Below are positions 6,212 through 8,405 of a stretch of 8,405 nt of DNA, piece by piece. The DNA is from Candidatus Zixiibacteriota bacterium. Its GTDB lineage: Bacteria > Zixibacteria > MSB-5A5 > GN15 > FEB-12. The stretch's first letter is position 1, and every line of letters starts with the position of its first letter. The notes below the pieces were generated by a model that worked only from the letters and a program-made list of their open reading frames with translations, was not told the DNA's origin and did no database searches. A program made the position numbers and the translations under genes. The DNA is taken from contig QNAD01000070.1 of NCBI GenBank assembly GCA_003641345.1, positions 1 to 8,405 of the forward strand, read 5' to 3'.

Positions 6212-6867
6212 TTAAAGATTTTTTTAAATTACCTAATTTATTAAGTTTGTCGCGGATTTTTATGGTTCCGTTTATTGGTTATTACCTTTCTAAAGGTGAT
6301 CCTCTCTCAACAGTTATTTCTTTTGGTATTATAGCTTTGGCTGGTCTTACCGATGGTCTTGATGGATTTGCTGCAAGAATATTAAATCAAAAAAGTAGAT
6401 TAGGGTTAATACTTGACCCGCTTGCTGATAAAATTATGGCAGTGGCATTAGTAATTTTACTTATTCTTTATCGTGATTTTCCACTTTGGTTAGCCATATT
6501 TATTTTAAGTCGCGATCTTTTAATATTAATTGCAAGTTCTACTCTTATGGCAAATAAAGAGATTGTTGTACCATCAAACCTAACCGGCAAATATGCTTTT
6601 GCTTCAATTGTTGTTTTGTTTGCATCCTATATAACAACTTTTGAATTTGGGATTACTTTCATGACTCCAATAGTTATTATATTTTTATCTGCTTCATTGA
6701 TAAATTATATTATAACATATTACAAAATTTACAAAGGGGTTGAGTTACGACCATATCAAAATAACAAGAAATTGAAATTTATTCGATCTATTGGTTCAAG
6801 TGTTGTGATAGTGCTAATATTATATAATTTTTATTTCCACTTTATTGAATTGATTGGAAAGATTTAA
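6205..6867 (+). CDS. CDP-alcohol phosphatidyltransferase (PgsA / CAP-type cardiolipin synthase-like)
   Basis: Membrane enzyme that transfers a phosphatidyl group from CDP-diacylglycerol to an alcohol acceptor, making anionic phospholipid. The full family motif D-x2-D-G-x2-A-R-x8-G-x3-D-x3-D is present: Asp50, Asp53, Gly54, Ala57, Arg58, Gly67, Asp71 and Asp75. These residues bind metal and the CDP group. The start is supported by the usual NLLSLSRI opening at 11-18, although no Shine-Dalgarno is visible. The protein has 220 residues and about six membrane segments, longer than typical PgsA (about 180-190). A basic linker and a last hydrophobic helix (about 195-217) account for the extra length. 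The segment LWLAIFILSRDLLIL reads more like CAP-type cardiolipin synthases than classical PgsA, so the acceptor may be glycerol-3-phosphate or phosphatidylglycerol. It follows epsI by 53 bases and may share its transcript. Its stop overlaps the stop of the convergent TolC gene. Confidence 0.88.
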   Translation: MLIKDFFKLPNLLSLSRIFMVPFIGYYLSKGDPLSTVISFGIIALAGLTDGLDGFAARILNQKSRLGLILDPLADKIMAVALVILLILYRDFPLWLAIFILSRDLLILIASSTLMANKEIVVPSNLTGKYAFASIVVLFASYITTFEFGITFMTPIVIIFLSASLINYIITYYKIYKGVELRPYQNNKKLKFIRSIGSSVVIVLILYNFYFHFIELIGKI

Positions 6868-8405
6868 TTTATAGAATTATATCTTTTTAACAAATCAATA
6901 AATAGAAGAGAAGATGATTTTTCTGATTCGGCAACACTCAACCCAAGCAGATTGACTAATTTTGCTACCGATCTGAAATAACCATATCTTTTTTTGATAA
7001 ATTTCAACTGAGTTTCAAAAGCTTCTTTTTGAGCGGCAACTAATTCCAGATAATCAGCTTCATTTTTTTCATATTTCAATGCGACTGTTTCAAGGTTACT
7101 TTTTGCAAGTTTACGAGCTTCGAAAACAGACGGAAGTTGGTCAGAATTATTTAGGATTTCATAGAATGATTTAGAAATATCATTCATGATTTTCAAACTA
7201 AGAGCATCGCGCCGATATTCGGTTTCACTAAATTGTGCTTTTAATTTTTTCTTTTCCTGTAATCGTGAGCCTCCGTTGAATATAGGCAATGACAGCTCGC
7301 CGAATAATGACCAACTGTTTGATTTTTCTTCAAACGAAGGTTGGTTGTCTGCTAATCTATCACCAAGAGTATAACTTCCACGAATCTTTAATGTAGGGTA
7401 GAAACTTGAACTGTTTTTCTCGCGGTAAATCTGAGTCAGTGAGAGTTGGTTATTTATTATTTTTTTCTCGGGATTATTTTGCATGCCTTCGGAAATTATA
7501 TAATTTAATAACGCTTCCTGTTCTTTTTTTGTTTTAGACACGTTATAAAAAGCTCTAAATTCATTGAGCATAAACTCTAAATTGAAATCGGTACTGTCAA
7601 AAACAATCTTATTTTCAGGAGGTAAATTAAGAAAAGAATTTAAAAGTATTTTTGCGGAAATATTTTTATATCGAAAATCTGTAATATGTGATGAAGAATT
7701 TAACCATTCATTTTTCCAGCGTCTGCTGTCAATTGAATCTTTTTCTAACTGTTCTGCTTGAACTCTGGAAATCTCTTGATAAAGATTAAAATGCTCACGA
7801 TTTTGTTTATACATTTCGTATTCTTCGCTGATTTGAAGATTATCTATATACGTAAGCAAAACCATTAATTCAAGATTTAGTTTCGATTGTTCGCTTTTAA
7901 GCTTTGACAGTTCAATTTTTTGAGAAGCTGCTTTAATTTCTTTAAAAGAAGGAAGGTCTATTATGTTCTGTGTTAAATTAATAGTTGTTTTATATCCATC
8001 ATTATCCAGCCAAAAATGAGAGTTATTAATAGTGTTGTCATCATGATGAAAAGCAAAGGCACTCAAATTCAAATGTGGATACATGGTAGATTTTTTTTCT
8101 GACTTGTTTGCTTTTGTCACAGTTATTGCATCAATATCAGCTAAAATTTTAGGATTTTGGTCTTGAGCAAGAGTGACGGCTTCAGTTATTGACATTGGCA
8201 ATTTTTCTTTGGTAGGGGGGGATGTTATAATATTTGCATTAGTATAATAAGCACGTGTTATTCCAAAGTCAATTATGTTGGCAGTTTCTTCATTGATAAC
8301 CATAGTAGGTCGCTCAGGTAATTTTGTTGAAAGAGATGAAGGCTTTGCACCATTAACAATTTTAATAAATTTATAAGCATTATAGTATGCTTCGCTGATA
8401 TATGA
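6864..8405 (-). CDS. TolC-family outer-membrane protein with N-terminal substrate-binding-like domain (partial, N-terminus outside window)
   Basis: The frame is open to the right edge, giving at least 513 residues; the Met at 8301-8303 is internal, not the likely start. With the edge codon as residue 1, residues 1-65 resemble the C-terminal end of ABC transporter substrate-binding proteins of the PF04392 (ABC_sub_bind) kind. They show a helix, then NGAKPSSLST, then a strand MVINEETAN, then DFGI. Residues from ~70 (PMSITEAVTLAQDQNP) form an outer-membrane efflux (OEP) domain in two halves, ~72-255 and ~300-490. OEP landmarks are YPHLNLSAFA, YPTLKIRGSY, LSLPIFNGGSR and the final helix QKEAFETQLKFIKKRYGYFR. 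TolC proteins form trimeric barrels with periplasmic coiled-coil tunnels and serve tripartite efflux pumps or type I secretion. The attached domain would lie in the periplasm. No promoter, ribosome site or signal peptide is visible because they lie outside. The TolC part is secure; the upstream domain is an inference from pattern. Confidence 0.85.
   Translation of the reverse strand, partial: SYISEAYYNAYKFIKIVNGAKPSSLSTKLPERPTMVINEETANIIDFGITRAYYTNANIITSPPTKEKLPMSITEAVTLAQDQNPKILADIDAITVTKANKSEKKSTMYPHLNLSAFAFHHDDNTINNSHFWLDNDGYKTTINLTQNIIDLPSFKEIKAASQKIELSKLKSEQSKLNLELMVLLTYIDNLQISEEYEMYKQNREHFNLYQEISRVQAEQLEKDSIDSRRWKNEWLNSSSHITDFRYKNISAKILLNSFLNLPPENKIVFDSTDFNLEFMLNEFRAFYNVSKTKKEQEALLNYIISEGMQNNPEKKIINNQLSLTQIYREKNSSSFYPTLKIRGSYTLGDRLADNQPSFEEKSNSWSLFGELSLPIFNGGSRLQEKKKLKAQFSETEYRRDALSLKIMNDISKSFYEILNNSDQLPSVFEARKLAKSNLETVALKYEKNEADYLELVAAQKEAFETQLKFIKKRYGYFRSVAKLVNLLGLSVAESEKSSSLLFIDLLKRYNSIN

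Noticed and set aside
7186..7761. Two short plus-strand frames antisense to the TolC-like gene.
   Set aside because: Both lie opposite the OEP domain, have no ribosome site or motif, and are explained as shadows.
8301..8303. Met codon as the start of the TolC-like gene.
   Set aside because: There is no signal peptide after it, no ribosome site upstream (the upstream bases read as open coding frame to the edge), and the upstream residues fit a substrate-binding-domain end.

Overview
The window is AT-rich bacterial DNA from a Gram-negative (diderm) organism. It encodes a TolC-type outer-membrane channel, exported proteins and an exosortase. The best guess for origin is a candidate phylum in or near the FCB group, with Zixibacteria-like lineages the closest match. 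That guess rests on two sequence styles. One is fibronectin-III modules of the 'WTAPGDDG...YDIRYST' type ending in a 'NYPNPFNP' C-terminal sorting/FlgD-like domain. The other is a dockerin-like tail of the 'ISDLTYLVDYIFRGG' type. No rRNA or other phylogenetic marker is present, so this is an inference from style.

Layout, left to right: (1) 1-234, a non-coding leader with a hairpin at the left edge. (2) 235-2334 (+), a secreted protein with five FN3 modules and a type-A-like C-terminal sorting domain. (3) 2495-3148 (+), a small exported protein with a C-terminal dockerin-like pair, starting at TTG. (4) 3156-4454 (-), UDP-glucose 6-dehydrogenase, convergent with the dockerin gene. (5) 4455-4694, a divergent AT-rich control region with three inverted repeats. 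(6) 4695-5546 and 5525-6151 (+), an exosortase and its EpsI partner, overlapping by 22 bases. (7) 6205-6867 (+), a CDP-alcohol phosphatidyltransferase (PgsA or CAP-type cardiolipin synthase-like). (8) 6864-8405 (-), a TolC-family protein whose frame stays open to the right edge. The visible part upstream of the TolC domain looks like the end of an ABC-type periplasmic substrate-binding domain, so this is probably a fusion whose N-terminus lies outside the window.

The common theme is the cell surface. Ugd makes UDP-glucuronate for exopolysaccharide. Exosortase/EpsI processes exported proteins and is usually genetically tied to exopolysaccharide loci. The phosphatidyltransferase makes phospholipid, and the TolC-like protein spans the outer membrane. 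Both exported proteins at the left carry C-terminal modules that suggest surface display or secretion, but neither has a PEP-CTERM-like tail, so the exosortase substrates must lie elsewhere. The least ordinary items are the substrate-binding/TolC fusion, the exact 336-bp FN3 module spacing, and the inverted repeats at the ugd and phosphatidyltransferase starts. I see no mobile element, CRISPR array, tRNA or rRNA.
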